Part shown: piece after piece, positions 35,590-36,797 of the stretch | Layout of the letters: every line of letters begins with the position of its first letter | Numbering within the stretch: the first letter of the stretch is position 1 | From: an uncultured Sphingomonadales bacterium | GTDB lineage: Bacteria; Pseudomonadota; Alphaproteobacteria; Sphingomonadales; Sphingomonadaceae | Length of the DNA stretch: 36,797 nt | Assembly: GCA_903858875.1 (NCBI GenBank) | Contig: CAIOKP010000017.1 | Coordinates: forward strand, 1 to 36,797 | Direction: 5' to 3' | Translations under genes and position numbers: made by a program | The notes under the pieces: generated by a model | The model's database searches: none | Seen by the model: the letters and a program-made list of their open reading frames with translations, nothing else | Told to the model about the DNA's origin: nothing

Positions 35590-36192
35590 TCAGAAGCTCC
35601 AGCGCTTCGGCGTGGCGAATTCGGTGATCGCGGGGATGCCCATGTCGCCAACCGAGGCAAAGGTGATGATACCCGCTGTCTTGCGTCCCGATGCCAAGCG
35701 CGTGAGGTTGCCCTGCACCAACCCGGTCACAATGCGGCCACCTTCGGCCAGTGCATTGGTCAGCGCTTCGGGCAATTCACCCGCCGCGCCATCGACCACG
35801 ATCAACGAATAGCCACCGGCCAGTCCGGCGCCAACATCCGCCGCATCGACGACATCCAGCGATCCGACCAGCGGGCGCAGCAGCTCGGCCAGATAGCCAG
35901 CGCCTGCCGTCACCACCAGCGCCTTGTCAGCGGTCGTCGGCTCAGCGGCGGCCAAAGCCGTCCCATGGAACAGCGGCGCGGCGAGAAACCGCCCGCCGCC
36001 CAGCGGCACGGCGCGGTCCATATAGGCGGCGGCGCGGTGGTCGGCGGGCACGAAATCTTCGCGCGCGACACGGGCCACAGCGGCCAGCACCCAAGGCTGG
36101 TTGACGCCGCTGGTACGCAGCTGGCTGTCGATCATGGCGCGGCGGGGTGACCCGGCTTCGGCGCCCATGGAATGGAAATCTGTTCCGGTCAT
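35590..36192 (-). CDS. Protein-L-isoaspartate O-methyltransferase-like protein (degenerate)
   Basis: A 200-residue protein with the N-terminal half of the PCMT family: MIDSQLRTSGVNQPWVLAAVARV, then REDFVPADHRAAAYMDRAVPLG. Past that point the family motifs weaken. The TISQP-like active loop is replaced by GRFLAAPLFHG, and SAM motif I reads VVTAGAGYLAELL, so methyltransferase activity is doubtful. ATG 36192 was chosen because AGGA lies 8 bases upstream; the frame opens at 36243. It directly precedes tolC, an association I recall in sphingomonads, so a role in envelope or secretion is possible. Confidence 0.75.
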   Translation of the reverse strand: MTGTDFHSMGAEAGSPRRAMIDSQLRTSGVNQPWVLAAVARVAREDFVPADHRAAAYMDRAVPLGGGRFLAAPLFHGTALAAAEPTTADKALVVTAGAGYLAELLRPLVGSLDVVDAADVGAGLAGGYSLIVVDGAAGELPEALTNALAEGGRIVTGLVQGNLTRLASGRKTAGIITFASVGDMGIPAITEFATPKRWSF

Positions 36193-36494
36193 GCTAATCA
36201 TCCTCACGCCGATCTGTATTGCACAGCTAACACAGTGGTGCAATCGCGATGTGCTTCTATGGCATGACCGGCCATAAAGCCAAGGGGTTTGACGCGCGAA
36301 TCAGCGCGAAAGCACCCGGAATGCTCTGGAAAAATACCTCTGCCGCCTCCACAACTTTGGTCGCGCTTATGCCAATTGCGCTTTGCGTGGGGGGGCAATC
36401 GTGCCTATGGGCGATAACCGCAAAAACAGCAAAGCATGACCGGGGGCGAGGGCCACCACGCCTGACGCCCGCCGATCCGCAAGGAGCGCGATAG
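36193..36494. other. Intergenic region between the PIMT-like gene and the fumarase gene
   Basis: About 300 bp between divergent genes. It should contain both promoters. Short open frames occur on the minus strand but overlap the fumarase start and have no family resemblance, so I list none. I see no terminator, operator or structured RNA here. Confidence 0.5.
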
Positions 36495-36797
36495 ATGGCA
36501 GACATGGTGACAATCCGCGAGGAAGACCTGATTGATAGCGTGGCAGATGCCCTGCAATTCATCAGCTATTACCACCCGATGGATTATATCCGCGCCCTGG
36601 GCGCGGCATATGAGGCCGAACAAGGCCCCGCCGCCAAGGACGCTATCGCCCAGATTCTGACCAACAGCCGGATGTGCGCCGAAGGGCACCGCCCGATCTG
36701 TCAGGACACCGGCATCGTCAACGTGTTCATCGAATGGGGCCAGAATTGCCGCCTCGAATCGGACAAGTCGTTGCAGGATGTCGTCGATGAAGGCGTC
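36495..36797 (+). CDS. Class I fumarate hydratase (N-terminal part, runs off the window)
   Basis: The first 101 residues of a class I, [4Fe-4S]-dependent fumarase that interconverts fumarate and malate. MVTIREEDLIDSVADALQFISYYHP and NSRMCAEGHRPICQDTGIVNVFI are characteristic, and the Cys in RPICQDTG should ligate the cluster. AAGGAG at 36481-36486, 8 bases before the ATG, is a strong ribosome binding site. The rest lies outside the window; E. coli FumA/FumB are the closest named relatives I can suggest. Confidence 0.92.
   Translation, partial: MADMVTIREEDLIDSVADALQFISYYHPMDYIRALGAAYEAEQGPAAKDAIAQILTNSRMCAEGHRPICQDTGIVNVFIEWGQNCRLESDKSLQDVVDEGV

Noticed and set aside
36257-36562. Minus-strand frame of about 100 codons near the right end
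   Set aside because: It overlaps the fumarase ribosome binding site and N-terminus, which are well supported.

Overview
The window is a GC-rich stretch of an alphaproteobacterial chromosome, most likely from the order Sphingomonadales (Sphingomonas/Novosphingobium-like). This rests on gene content and order, not on a database search: the parB-parA-rsmG-mnmG-mnmE run, a divergent rho, hemE next to ppsR-maf-aroE-coaE-dnaQ, DUF6489 and DUF1491 proteins, a short PopZ-type protein, and a TonB receptor with glycoside hydrolases but no SusD.

Left part (1-13.1 kb): the probable chromosomal replication origin and its surroundings. A tightly overlapping minus-strand operon runs DUF6489 > mnmE > mnmG > rsmG > parA > parB (cut by the window edge). 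It carries four parS-like 16-mers, three of them inside coding sequence; a fifth lies at 13.9 kb. Rho is transcribed divergently and ends at a strong terminator facing hemE-hemJ. The roughly 310 bp between hemE and ppsR hold a cluster of DnaA-box-like 9-mers, an A/T-rich stretch and several GANTC sites; this is the position of the origin in Caulobacter and Rickettsia. To its right, ppsR-maf-aroE-coaE overlap by 1-4 bases and are followed by dnaQ and hpf.

Middle (13.2-17.1 kb): ptsN, a PaaI-like thioesterase, a DUF1491 protein and a SleB-type cell wall hydrolase on the plus strand, then xth, an erpA-type Fe-S carrier and a CBS-domain protein on the minus strand, separated by a strong bidirectional hairpin terminator.

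Accessory island (17.2-29.0 kb): a carbohydrate-utilisation locus read on the minus strand as TonB receptor > GH3 beta-glucosidase > type B carboxylesterase > DUF1593/Sde0182-like protein > GH30 glycosidase > Gfo/Idh/MocA oxidoreductase. A LacI-family regulator is divergent. Three near-palindromic GACA-N4-TGTC-type operators lie in the shared intergenic region at both promoter ends. The DUF1593 gene is interrupted by an in-frame TAG.

Right part (29.0-36.8 kb): HU, a TRIC/UPF0126 membrane protein, a small membrane protein, then a minus-strand run PIMT-like > tolC > popZ-like > S9 peptidase > hotdog thioesterase > [2Fe-2S] ferredoxin, and the start of a class I fumarase at the edge. I saw no tRNA, rRNA, CRISPR array, insertion sequence or prophage.
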